This document shows, piece after piece, positions 55,575 to 63,740 of a stretch of 64,000 bases of DNA (positions are counted from its first letter, which is position 1; each line of letters opens with the position of its first letter). The stretch is from Chlorobiaceae bacterium. GTDB lineage: Bacteria > Bacteroidota > Chlorobiia > Chlorobiales > Chlorobiaceae. The position numbers and the translations under genes were made by a program. Where the stretch lies: NCBI GenBank assembly GCA_013334865.1, contig JAAXWS010000006.1, positions 7,306 to 71,305 of the forward strand, written 5' to 3'. The notes beneath the pieces were generated by a model, which had not been told where the DNA came from, ran no database searches, and was given only the letters and a program-made list of their open reading frames with translations.

Positions 55575-56549
55575 TCACGGTCGGACTCGTTTTTTCATAC
55601 GGGTCACGATGAGCCCGGGGAGCATCGGGAGCCAGAGGGTGAACCCGCGAAGCAGCAGGGTAGCCGTCAAAGCTGTTTCGACCCTGATACTGAACATGAT
55701 GAGCAGCCCCACGCAGACGGCCTCAAAGGTGCCGAGACCCAGGGGGATAGGGCTGAGCAGGGAGGCCATGGAGGAAAAAACCAGACAGGGGAACGCCAGG
55801 ATCACCGAAACCGGCTCGCCAAGGGCCTGAAGCATGGCCCAAAGCGTCACGGAATCAAGGATGAACACGCTTGCCTGGTACACGGTCACCTCGATGAAAA
55901 GCAGGGGCCTGAGCTTCGGCTTTTCATCCGGTGACAGCGGCACCCCTGCCCAGATGGCAAGAATGGGAGCTACCCGTGGCAACCTGACAATCCATTCGGG
56001 CAACCGCTGTTTCGCACCCAGCTGTTTCAGGAAAAGGACCGCCCCCGGGATGAGCAGGGCAACGGCGGCAAAAATTGCTGCCACGACGACCATCCATCTG
56101 CGGATGTCATGATGCAGCCACAACACGAAGAGGGCTCCGGTCGCAGCCAGGAGGTACGCGGCATAGTAGGAGAGGATGTCGATCAGCATGACCCTCATGC
56201 AAACCGCCCCGCTTACCTTGCTCTGACGCAGCGCATGGAAGACGAACGCTATACCGCTGATCCCGCCTGACGGAACGGCCTTGTCAGTAAAAAGCTTTGC
56301 GACCGCAAGCGGCACGAGACGTCGCAACTGGTAACGTATGCCTTCGGAGCTCAGGGTGCGGTACCAGACCATGGCGAGCATGAAATAGGTGCCCGATTGC
56401 AGCACGAGGGCTGCGAAAAGCCATGACGGATCGAGACTGCGCAGGAGGAGAAGGAAACGGGTGAACTCGCCGAAATGGCTCGTGGCATACACCAGCACCG
56501 AAAGGAGGATGATGCCTGCGAAGAGCTGTTTGAGCGAGCGTTTCTTCAT
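55575..56549 (-). CDS. LPG-synthase-type (UPF0104/flippase-like) integral membrane protein
   Basis: This 324-residue protein has about seven or eight hydrophobic helices and no soluble domain. It starts MKKRSLKQLFAGIILLSVLV after an AGGTGA ribosome-binding site. Residues about 90-105 (DKAVPSGGISGIAFVFHALR) and 265-285 (SLLSPIPLGLGTFEAVCVGL) carry the Pro-Gly-Gly and 'P-x-G-x-G-x-x-E' signatures of the lysylphosphatidylglycerol-synthase TM domain (PF03706). The catalytic aminoacyl-transfer domain of MprF is absent, so lipid aminoacylation is unlikely. Members of this stand-alone type are annotated as putative lipid or polyprenyl flippases. It is likely monocistronic. Confidence 0.85.
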   Translation of the reverse strand: MKKRSLKQLFAGIILLSVLVYATSHFGEFTRFLLLLRSLDPSWLFAALVLQSGTYFMLAMVWYRTLSSEGIRYQLRRLVPLAVAKLFTDKAVPSGGISGIAFVFHALRQSKVSGAVCMRVMLIDILSYYAAYLLAATGALFVLWLHHDIRRWMVVVAAIFAAVALLIPGAVLFLKQLGAKQRLPEWIVRLPRVAPILAIWAGVPLSPDEKPKLRPLLFIEVTVYQASVFILDSVTLWAMLQALGEPVSVILAFPCLVFSSMASLLSPIPLGLGTFEAVCVGLLIMFSIRVETALTATLLLRGFTLWLPMLPGLIVTRMKKRVRP

Positions 56550-56827
56550 GATTCACCTGTTCCCGGAAAGCGAGTGCCTGACAACTTCCGCTACTCCTTG
56601 AAAATCACCCCGAATCCGCCTGCACCAGGCCGGACGGCAAGTGCCCGCCATCTTGGAAAATGAACACACCATTGACTCAATAAAATGTGGAATCAATGGC
56701 TGTTCGTTCCTGTTCACCACGCCCCGCCCCGGGCTCTTGTTTCTGCAGTACATCGATGATTTGTACGGCTGTCGTTGTCCGGGGAGCTCCCTGTCGATTT
56801 GTCCACTAAAGCATGGGACGGTGTGAG
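56550..56827. other. Intergenic stretch upstream of the membrane-protein gene
   Basis: No gene is supported. A 7-bp inverted repeat, CCATTGA (56669-56675) and TCAATGG (56693-56699), separated by 17 bases, might be an operator or only chance. Confidence 0.3.
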
Positions 56828-56973
56828 ATGCCTGAAACCATCGCGATCATATTGGCGGCCCTGGCTGCTCGGATTGCTCAGCTCGTACACCATGGGGGGG
56901 CATCCATATTCTCCTTGTCACTGCTGCCGTCGTGATCGTGATACGCGTCATTCAGGGGCGACGCGTTTTGTGA
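56828..56973 (+). pseudogene. Frameshifted lmo0937/DUF5670-type small membrane protein
   Basis: Three adjacent frames together give one typical lmo0937-family protein: MPETIAIILAAL in the first, WLLGLLSSYTMGG in the second and IHILLVTAAVVIVIRVIQGR ending RVL-stop in the third. The family normally reads as a single protein of about 50 residues with this order (TIAxIL, WLLGLxxSYTxGG, IHILLVIA, IRxIQGRR). The first shift lies near 56868. The second falls at the run of seven G residues (about 56892-56898), which suggests slippage or a sequencing error. If the assembly is right, the gene is broken. Confidence 0.7.
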
Positions 56974-57057
56974 CGGATCCCTCTGTCCCCAACCTCATAA
57001 CAGGCAATCGCACCGGAGGGGCCGATACCCCGAGCGAAAGGTGTATTCTTAAGCAGC

Positions 57058-57762
57058 CTACAGGCACCATACCAGTGCGGCCACTGCGATGGCGGGGCCG
57101 AATGGCCATTCAGCCTGGCGTTCAAGGCCCTTGAAACGGCGCCACACGAAGTACCAGGCCACGCTCCCCAGACTGGCCCACAACACCACGTAAAGCACAC
57201 CGACAGCGCCCCACCAGGTGGCAAGTGCAGCCAGGAGTTTGAGGTCGCCTCCACCGATACCGCTATCGCCTTTGATGCGTTTGAACACCCAGGCAAGCCC
57301 GCCCAGGAGGCCCAGCACCACAGCGGCAGATGCAGCACTGACAGACAGGCTGTGCGGGGTAAACCCGGCATAGCTGCTGAAGAGGCCCGCCACTCCCAGC
57401 GGCAGGACAACCCGATCCGGCAACATGGTGGTGTCCCAGTCGATGAGGGCGAGCAACACCAGCGTACTGGCCAGGCCGGCACGTGGCAGCTCGGCCCAGA
57501 ATGCCGGATGGCTGGCGGTGTTGGCCACAAAGGCCCAGACGATGGCGTTGAGCACCGGCACCCAGATGCGTCGGAACAGCGGAACGGGCTGCGCAAGGCC
57601 GCCACCGGGGCCCTTCCATGCGTGCAGTGGGGCTTTGGCTCGCTGCAATACCTTCAGCGGAATGATGCGGGCCAGTGGCACCAGCCACAGCCCCACCCAC
57701 GCACCGGCCAACCACCATGGCCAGGATACCCACAGGATGCGCGACATACCGCCGAGACTCAA
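57058..57762 (-). CDS. Prepilin peptidase, tad-type (CpaA/TadV-like)
   Basis: The 234-residue product is an A24-family aspartic protease that removes the leader from Flp-type prepilins at the cytoplasmic face. The two catalytic Asp motifs are visible: LALIDWDTTMLPDRVV near residue 108 and GIGGGDLKLLAAL near residue 167 (the GxGDxK motif). About six membrane segments are predicted. There is an N-terminal extension of about 85 residues before the core, but without the Cys pairs of PilD. It starts at TTG 57762, overlapping the tadC stop by 4 bases (TTGA), or at the ATG at 57747. It is the last gene of the tad operon. No clear terminator follows. Confidence 0.88.
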   Translation of the reverse strand: MSLGGMSRILWVSWPWWLAGAWVGLWLVPLARIIPLKVLQRAKAPLHAWKGPGGGLAQPVPLFRRIWVPVLNAIVWAFVANTASHPAFWAELPRAGLASTLVLLALIDWDTTMLPDRVVLPLGVAGLFSSYAGFTPHSLSVSAASAAVVLGLLGGLAWVFKRIKGDSGIGGGDLKLLAALATWWGAVGVLYVVLWASLGSVAWYFVWRRFKGLERQAEWPFGPAIAVAALVWCL

Positions 57763-58715
57763 GGCGAGGGCTTGTTGGAAAAGAGCTGCATCAGCTGGAT
57801 GACTGCCGGCCCCAGCAGCACCAGCATGAGCGTCGGAAAAATGAACAATATGAGCGGCAGCGTCATTTTGACGGGAATTCTGGCGGCAAGCTCTTCGGCG
57901 CGTTGGGTGCGGCGTGTGCGCATCATATCCGACTGCACGCGCAACGATTCGGCCAGGCTGGTGCCGAATTTGTCGGCCTGTACGAGTACGGAAACGAGGT
58001 CTTCCAGGTCTTCGAGGCGTGAGCGCAGTGCCAGGTTGCGCAAGGCTTCGATGCGGGTGGCACCGGCGCGCATTTCGAGAGCCGAGAGGTAAAACTCCTG
58101 GGCCAGGTCCGGGTTGGCGCGGGCCATTTCGCGAGATACGCGGGCAATGGCGGCATCAATGCCCATGCCCGACTCGGTGCAGATGACCATGAGGTCAATC
58201 ATGTCGGGCAGGCTGTTGCGCATGCGTTCGCTACGTTGTCGGATGATGACTCGCAGCAACAGTTCAGGCAGGTAGTAGCCTGCTGCAGCGGTGAGCAGCA
58301 CCAATAGCAGGACCCGGGAGAGGTGCATGCGGTGCTGGGAGAAATGCAGCAACAAAGCCAGCACCACCGGCAGCACAAGGGTGAGCAGGCTTTTAACGGC
58401 GAAGTAGTATTGAGGTGCGTTTTTGTTGCGAATGCCGGCTTGCAGAAACCTGACCTGGACGCTGGAGCTTTGCCACCCCTCTTCGGGTATCGAGAGTTTG
58501 GAGAGGATGTTGATGACGCCAGCCACTTTTCGGGAGTTGGACGCCTTTGACAGGGAGGGGTCGTCTGGAGCCCTGCCCTGTCGACCCATTCGGGTGAGGC
58601 GTTTTTTGAGGGCGTTGTCGGCCATCCAGTGGTACAACGCGATCACAACCGAAAAGACCGCGGCCCCCGAGAGCACGATGGTCAGGATTTGGAGGGTGGA
58701 TTGCATGGGCCGCAT
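57759..58715 (-). CDS. tadC: TadC, tad/Flp pilus inner-membrane platform protein
   Basis: This 318-residue protein has the T2SS GspF-like domain of TadC. A membrane segment lies at about residues 8-28. Helices around 110-150 (LTLVLPVVLALLLHF, VLLLVLLTAAAGYYLPELLL) are followed by the cytoplasmic part: LPDMIDLMVICTESGMGIDA, VSREMA and KFGTSLAESLRVQSDMMR. A last hydrophobic hairpin (LPLILFIFPTLMLVLLGPA) closes it. It pairs with TadB to form the platform for the TadA motor. The start is ATG 58715 or ATG 58706; neither has a good ribosome-binding site, fitting translational coupling. It lies 8 bases after tadB. Confidence 0.92.
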   Translation of the reverse strand: MRPMQSTLQILTIVLSGAAVFSVVIALYHWMADNALKKRLTRMGRQGRAPDDPSLSKASNSRKVAGVINILSKLSIPEEGWQSSSVQVRFLQAGIRNKNAPQYYFAVKSLLTLVLPVVLALLLHFSQHRMHLSRVLLLVLLTAAAGYYLPELLLRVIIRQRSERMRNSLPDMIDLMVICTESGMGIDAAIARVSREMARANPDLAQEFYLSALEMRAGATRIEALRNLALRSRLEDLEDLVSVLVQADKFGTSLAESLRVQSDMMRTRRTQRAEELAARIPVKMTLPLILFIFPTLMLVLLGPAVIQLMQLFSNKPSP

Positions 58716-58723
58716 GGCTGGGG

Positions 58724-59689
58724 TTAAACCTTGATCTGGATGATACGGTTGAGCAGAAAGAAGCCGAAGGCCATGAGCACGCCACCGGTGAGGATGAGGG
58801 TCTGGCCTTTTGGAGTGGTCCAGAGCAGCGAGATGTAGCCGGGGTTGATGAGCATGAGGATACCGGCGAGCATAAATGGCATGCTGCCCAGCACCCAGGC
58901 TGATGCGCGCCCTTCGGATGAGAGCGTGCGGATTTTGCCGCGCAGCTTGAATCGTTCGCGTATGGTTCTCGACAATCCATCGAGCAGTTCGGTGAGGTTC
59001 CCGCCGGTTTCGTGCTGGATCATGAGCGAAATGACAAAGAAATTGAGGTCGTTGCTTTGAACGCGATCGGCAAGCTGGCTGATCGCGTCTTTGAACGGGA
59101 TGCCGAAACCGATTTCATCGAAGACGGTTTTGAATTCATGACCTATGGGGTCGGGGAACTCCTTGCCGACCATGCCGATGGCCGAGGTGAGGCTGTGGCC
59201 TGCGTGCATGGCGCGCGAGATGTAGTCGAGCGTTTCCGGGAGTTTGTCTTCAAAGGCCTGACGCCGTTGATCGGCCTGTCGGGACAACCACAGAAAGGGC
59301 GTGCTGGCGAGGGCGACGGCCAGCACGAAGAGGAGCAGCGGGTTGGCCTGGCGCAGAAGGCCCAGCACCACAACCGCTGTGAACAGGGCGAACATGAGGA
59401 GCATAAGTCGTCCGGCAGTAAGCGGACTGTGGGCGCGGTCAACCAGGTTTTCGAGGTGCCCGATTATTCTGAAGCGTGAGCGCAGCCAGGTTTCGAGTGC
59501 ACTGTCCTGCGCGCTGCCGAGGCTTTGCTCATCCCGGTGAACGGCGTTGTGGATGGCCTGCAGGCGCTGCTTTTTTGCTTTGCTGCTGCGATCGAAAAAG
59601 ACTACCCAAACCCCGTAGACAAGCAGCATGATCAGCATGACGGCTATAAAAGCAAAAACGGGGATCAATATCGTCTTCATGATGTGCAC
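58724..59689 (-). CDS. tadB: TadB, tad/Flp pilus inner-membrane platform protein
   Basis: This 321-residue protein has N-terminal hydrophobic helices (ILIPVFAFIAVMLIMLLVYG and LMLLMFALFTAVVVLGLL). The GspF-like domain follows: FEDKLPETLDYISRAMHAGH, the helix PFKDAISQLADRV and NFFVISLMIQHETGGNLTEL. The C-terminal hairpin ends NRIIQIKV. It forms the inner-membrane platform with TadC. The first codon of this frame is GTG (59689); an in-frame ATG at 59680 (MKTIL) is an equally good start. It begins 5 bases after the cpaF stop. Confidence 0.92.
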   Translation of the reverse strand: MHIMKTILIPVFAFIAVMLIMLLVYGVWVVFFDRSSKAKKQRLQAIHNAVHRDEQSLGSAQDSALETWLRSRFRIIGHLENLVDRAHSPLTAGRLMLLMFALFTAVVVLGLLRQANPLLLFVLAVALASTPFLWLSRQADQRRQAFEDKLPETLDYISRAMHAGHSLTSAIGMVGKEFPDPIGHEFKTVFDEIGFGIPFKDAISQLADRVQSNDLNFFVISLMIQHETGGNLTELLDGLSRTIRERFKLRGKIRTLSSEGRASAWVLGSMPFMLAGILMLINPGYISLLWTTPKGQTLILTGGVLMAFGFFLLNRIIQIKV

Positions 59690-59694
59690 GAAGG

Positions 59695-61116
59695 TTAGTC
59701 GTTGGCAACGGGGTCGAACATGCCGTCACTGAGGCTGATGCCGTAGGTGCGGATTTTTTCGGACACTTTGGGACGCACGCCCGTGGCGCTGAACACGCCT
59801 TGCACGGATCCGTCCGGGTTCGTGCCGGTACGCTTGTAACAAAAGAGTTCCTGGGTGGTGATGATCTCCCCTTCCATGCCGCTGATCTCCTGGATGCTCG
59901 TGATCTTGCGGCTGCCGTCATCCAGCCGTGTGACCTGGACGATACAATGAACCGACGAAGAGATGAGCTGGCGAAGCGCTTTGCTTGGTATGCTGATGCC
60001 ACCCATGCCCACCAGGTTTTCGAGACGGCTCAGCGCATCACGCGGGGTGTTGGCGTGGATGGTGGTGAGCGAGCCCTCGTGCCCGGTGTTCATTGCCTGG
60101 AGCATGTCGATCACCTCGGCACTCCGGACCTCGCCCAGCACGATGCGGTCGGGCCGCATGCGCAGGGAGTTTTTCGCAAGTGCGCGCATGGTGATTTCGC
60201 CTTTGCCCTCGATGTTGGGCGGGCGCGTTTCAAGCCGGATGACGTGATCCTGCTGAAGCTGCAGCTCTGCAGTGTCTTCGATGGTGACGATCCGTTCGTT
60301 GACCGGAATGTAGCCCGAAAGGATGTTGAGCAGCGTGGTTTTACCCGTACCGGTGCCCCCGGAGATAATGATGTTGCATTTGACCTTGACCAGCGCCGAC
60401 AACAGTTCGGCCATTGCGGGAGTGAGCGTGTTCTTTTGAACGAGGTCATGCATCTGCAGGGGGACGACCGAAAAGCGCCGGATGGTGAGGACGGGGCCGT
60501 CGAGAGCCAGGGGCGGGATGATGGCGTTGACGCGCGCCCCGTCGGGCAGGCGAGCATCGGCCATGGGGCTGGATTCATCGATGCGCCGTCCCACCCGGGA
60601 GACGATCTTGTCGATGATCTTCATGAGGTGTGCGTCGTCGTTGAAGCGGATGTCGGTGAGCTGGATGCATCCGCTTTTTTCGACATAGACGTTCTGGTAA
60701 CCGTTGACCATGATTTCAGAAATGGCGGGGTCGGCGAGCAATGGCTCCAACGGACCCAGGCCCATGATTTCGTTTTTCAGGTCAGCCACCAGCCTCGAGC
60801 GCTCCTCGTCATTGAGCGGGATAGCCTCTTCTTCGATGAGCGCGACAAGCAGCCCTCCAAGCTCGTTGCGCAGCTGCACGGGGGTCAGGCTTTCGATGGA
60901 GTTCAGGTCGATGCGGGTGAGCAGCTTCTGGTGCAGCTTCACCTTGGTCCCGTAATAGTCGCACCCCGGGGATGCCTTGGTTTTTATCGCCGTCGCTGGT
61001 GCCGTCGAAGCCAGAGGCTCGGCGACATGAGCTTGTGCCGGCTCCGATGCCGGGGGTGCTGCAACCCTTCTGGTAGAGAGGTTCCAGCGGGCTATCTGAT
61101 CTTTAAGCGTTGCCAT
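59695..61116 (-). CDS. tadA: TadA/CpaF, tad pilus motor ATPase
   Basis: This 473-residue hexameric secretion ATPase powers Flp pilus assembly in the cytoplasm. Residues about 60-230 form the N-terminal domain (EEEAIPLNDEERSRLVADL, GLGPLEPLLADPAISEIMVN). The core holds Walker A at about 254-262 (SGGTGTGKTTLLN), the Asp box (VTIEDTAEL), Walker B (DRIVLGEVRSAEVIDML) and the His box (GHEGSLTTIHAN). The C-terminus continues about 50 residues past the usual end (KVSEKIRTYG). The first 60 residues are Ala/Pro-rich and probably disordered. The ATG at 61116 lies 25 bases inside the upstream tadZ gene. Confidence 0.95.
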   Translation of the reverse strand: MATLKDQIARWNLSTRRVAAPPASEPAQAHVAEPLASTAPATAIKTKASPGCDYYGTKVKLHQKLLTRIDLNSIESLTPVQLRNELGGLLVALIEEEAIPLNDEERSRLVADLKNEIMGLGPLEPLLADPAISEIMVNGYQNVYVEKSGCIQLTDIRFNDDAHLMKIIDKIVSRVGRRIDESSPMADARLPDGARVNAIIPPLALDGPVLTIRRFSVVPLQMHDLVQKNTLTPAMAELLSALVKVKCNIIISGGTGTGKTTLLNILSGYIPVNERIVTIEDTAELQLQQDHVIRLETRPPNIEGKGEITMRALAKNSLRMRPDRIVLGEVRSAEVIDMLQAMNTGHEGSLTTIHANTPRDALSRLENLVGMGGISIPSKALRQLISSSVHCIVQVTRLDDGSRKITSIQEISGMEGEIITTQELFCYKRTGTNPDGSVQGVFSATGVRPKVSEKIRTYGISLSDGMFDPVAND

Positions 61117-62237
61117 AGCGAGCGTTTAGGCTGACTGCTGCCGCTGATGTGCCCGGCCCAGTCGATGATGGTTCTGGAAAGTCTGGATTTGGGTGCCACC
61201 TGCAGGAGGGGATGACCGATCAGGAGGGATTCCTGCACGGCTTCGGCGTCAGAGGGAAAGCGTCTGCTGATCGGGCTGCCGATGACTTTTTCGATTTCGC
61301 TGCCGGAGATGCGAACACTGGTGTCGGCGCGGTTCAGGATGGTCTCTGTGTGCGACATGGGTTTTTCGAACTCTTTCCAGAGCTTGAGCAGCTGGCCCGC
61401 ACGGCGCAGCGATGGCAGCGACGGGGTGAATACCATGCAGAGTTCGTCAAGCTGCTCGAGGACCCAGATGCCGACCTGATCGAGGGATGAGCCAAAGTCG
61501 ACCAGAATGAAGTCGTAAAAGCCTGTGGCAATATGAATGAGTTCGCTCACGCGTTCGGGTTCGATATGCACGATCTTTTCGAATGTGCTGGGCGAGGGGA
61601 TGAGGTCGAGCGTGGGGCCGAGGTGCTGCACCATGCTGTCGAGCAGCGACTGGTCGAGCCGGTCGGTCTGACTGGAGATGTCGGCCAGATCCTGAGGGTG
61701 GCTGTCTCCGGTGAGGTACATGTCGAGGTCGCCAAAAGGTAACGAGACATCGACCGCCAGCACTCGGGTATCTGGCTCTTGGGCGAGCGCAAAGGCCAGG
61801 TTGGCCCCTATGCAGGAGCTGCCGTCCCCCCCTTTCGAAGAGACGAATCCAAAAACCCGGCCCTGGCTGATGCCGGTGCCCCTGGCATGAAGGCGGGCTC
61901 GTTCGATAACCTGCTGCAGGGTTTCGGGGCTGCTGTCCACAATGACTTCACGTACGCCGGCACGCATGAGGGATAACAGCAGTTCGGGCTGAGCCTGCGG
62001 GTGCAGGGCTACGATGGCGGCCTGCGGCAATGCGAGGCAGAGATTCTCCACTTCACGGATGTAGTGGGGCTCGTTGGGCTCAAAGCCTGCCAGGAATACG
62101 AAGTCGGGGTTTTGGGCGGTGAGTTGCCGCACCATGCTCCCCGCCCCGCCAATCAGTCGGGCCAACCGGCGCTGGCCCGATTCGATTTGTATATCCGGAA
62201 CCTCCCATGGTTGGGGAGAGTAGGCGACAATGTTCAT
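61092..62237 (-). CDS. tadZ: TadZ/CpaE, pilus localisation ATPase
   Basis: The start chosen is ATG 62237 (MNIVAYSPQPWEVPDIQ, 381 residues) behind AAGGAA. The frame extends to 62399 but overlaps tadG there. Residues about 1-120 form a receiver-like domain (FVFLAGFEPN, AIVALHPQAQPELLLSLMRA). Residues about 135-350 form a ParA/MinD-type domain with a deviant Walker A (FGFVSSKGGDGSSCIGANLA), Walker B-like DFILVDFGSSLDQVG and MCMVFTP-like strand. TadZ places the tad machine at the cell pole in other bacteria. The canonical GKGGxGKT lysine is replaced (GGDGSSC), so ATP use may be altered, a trait common in TadZ. Confidence 0.9.
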   Translation of the reverse strand: MNIVAYSPQPWEVPDIQIESGQRRLARLIGGAGSMVRQLTAQNPDFVFLAGFEPNEPHYIREVENLCLALPQAAIVALHPQAQPELLLSLMRAGVREVIVDSSPETLQQVIERARLHARGTGISQGRVFGFVSSKGGDGSSCIGANLAFALAQEPDTRVLAVDVSLPFGDLDMYLTGDSHPQDLADISSQTDRLDQSLLDSMVQHLGPTLDLIPSPSTFEKIVHIEPERVSELIHIATGFYDFILVDFGSSLDQVGIWVLEQLDELCMVFTPSLPSLRRAGQLLKLWKEFEKPMSHTETILNRADTSVRISGSEIEKVIGSPISRRFPSDAEAVQESLLIGHPLLQVAPKSRLSRTIIDWAGHISGSSQPKRSLWQRLKIR

Positions 62238-62244
62238 GTGTTCC

Positions 62245-63294
62245 TTATTCGACCAGTATGGGTGGACTGTAAGCGCCGAGTGGCAGCCCGTTGCCGGAGC
62301 CCGGATTGGTGGTGCCGGCTGGCAAGTTGTAGAGGAATTGACCTTCGATTTTGCTGTTGGCTCCTTTTCCCACGGTGCCGATAACATGAAAACCGGCAAT
62401 CGCCACGATGGGTTGCCAGGAGTTGGTCACAATGCTGTTGACCACGAAAAGAGGAACATCCTTGTTGGCGGGTATGTAGTTGTACACGTCGGCTTTGACG
62501 CCCGACGGAAGCCAGGTGAGGTCGCCGATGGACAGTTCGGTCGTGTTGCCCTGAGCGATGAGTTGCCGAAGGGTTTGGGAATCGTTATCCTGCGTGGCAA
62601 AGGAGGTCCAGCCGCCCGAGACGGCGCTGAAGTAGCTGGAGCCGATGTCGAAAACATAGGGTTTGCCCGTGGCGGGATCCAGCTTGGGGGTGCGTGTGGC
62701 CGTGTCCCAGTAATGGGTGAACATGGCCATGTTGATGACCACGGGGAACATGCCCGTACCGGCACCGGGCGGAGCTGTCACCGCCAGGGCCCTGGCCTGG
62801 ATGTTCCTTTCGGCGATACCCAGAACGGGAGCGAAAAACAACTTCAGCGGGCCGTTGTTTTGGGTGCCGGAGATAGCGATCGTAGCGCGGACAGCGGCGA
62901 CATCCCCTGCAACAGGCACGCCGGGTGTGCCGGGGGAACGCAGGCCGAGCGATGGGTCGTGGAGGTTCCAGTATCCCGTTTCAATGAGCGCATCCTGAAT
63001 ACGGACGCCATTGGCGACATTGCGTCGTGCCACATCGAGCGCCATGGCTGTGGCCGCCGACCAGTTACAGGGCTGGTCCGCCGCCACAGTCGACGGGTCG
63101 CTGAGTGAACGGACGCCGGCCAGGGCGGCAGCGTCGGCCGCATTCTGAAGTTCGACCCTCGTCAGGTTGAGGCGGGCAAGGTCAACCGCCAAAGCGGCAA
63201 AGCCCAGCATAACCGGCAGGCACAGGACGAACAGGATGGCTGCACCGCCACGCTGGCCCTGAAGAGGCTTCACGATGTGGGGCGGGCGTCCCAT
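62245..63294 (-). CDS. tadG: TadG-like pilus assembly protein
   Basis: This 349-residue protein begins with a short cytoplasmic tail, then the Tad-type transmembrane motif GGAAILFVLCLPVMLGFAAL followed by AVDLARLNLTRVELQNAADA, the classic TadE/G-like N-terminus (PF13400). The rest is periplasmic and rich in beta strands (VRATIAISGTQNNGPLKLFF, GERNIQARALAVT-like). No von Willebrand MIDAS motif (DxSxS) is seen, so it is a short TadG rather than the vWA form. It may act as a minor pilin or assembly factor. It starts 2 bases after the tadE stop. Confidence 0.85.
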   Translation of the reverse strand: MGRPPHIVKPLQGQRGGAAILFVLCLPVMLGFAALAVDLARLNLTRVELQNAADAAALAGVRSLSDPSTVAADQPCNWSAATAMALDVARRNVANGVRIQDALIETGYWNLHDPSLGLRSPGTPGVPVAGDVAAVRATIAISGTQNNGPLKLFFAPVLGIAERNIQARALAVTAPPGAGTGMFPVVINMAMFTHYWDTATRTPKLDPATGKPYVFDIGSSYFSAVSGGWTSFATQDNDSQTLRQLIAQGNTTELSIGDLTWLPSGVKADVYNYIPANKDVPLFVVNSIVTNSWQPIVAIAGFHVIGTVGKGANSKIEGQFLYNLPAGTTNPGSGNGLPLGAYSPPILVE

Positions 63295-63296
63295 GG

Positions 63297-63740
63297 TTAC
63301 TCGAGTCTCATGCTGGTTTCGGCCGAGATCAGAAGGCCGGAAAAAATGAAGACTCCGGTATAGCTGACGCTGGCCGAGACGGTAAGGATGTCATCCTGGA
63401 TGACGGGAGGGGGTACGGTGCAGGCCATGCCGGGACCGAAGGAGATGAGATTGTGCTGACAGGCCTGCCGGGTGGCAGCCGTGGCGCTGCTCGTGATGAT
63501 GGCGCCGGTCCGGTTTGGAACGAACTTTGCACCGGCACGCGCTCCTTCCCGGGTGGCCATGGTGAGCACGGTTTTGTCGTACAGGGCTATGGAAAAAGTA
63601 ATCACCCCGAAGAGGAGCAGGAGAAAGACGGGCAGGATGAGCGCAAATTCGACCAGCACACTGCCCTTCCGGGATTGGTCGCGCTCCTTTGCCGGGGCCT
63701 GAAGCACGGCGTCATCTGCGCACATGGTGGTCATTTTCAC
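63297..63740 (-). CDS. tadE: TadE-like pseudopilin
   Basis: This 147-residue protein contains the TadE signature from about residue 24: RKGSVLVEFALILPVFLLLL, FGVITFSIALYDK and MATREGARAGAKF. The Glu at +5 relative to the predicted cleavage site is typical of pseudopilins processed by the tad prepilin peptidase. The frame starts at GTG 63740, overlapping the secretin stop (GTGA); ATG 63734 or 63725 are alternatives. Confidence 0.9.
   Translation of the reverse strand: MKMTTMCADDAVLQAPAKERDQSRKGSVLVEFALILPVFLLLLFGVITFSIALYDKTVLTMATREGARAGAKFVPNRTGAIITSSATAATRQACQHNLISFGPGMACTVPPPVIQDDILTVSASVSYTGVFIFSGLLISAETSMRLE

Noticed and set aside
56669-56699. CCATTGA...TCAATGG inverted repeat as a terminator or operator
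   Set aside because: It is only 7 bp with a 17-base spacer and no T-run. Chance cannot be excluded, so it is mentioned only within the intergenic entry.
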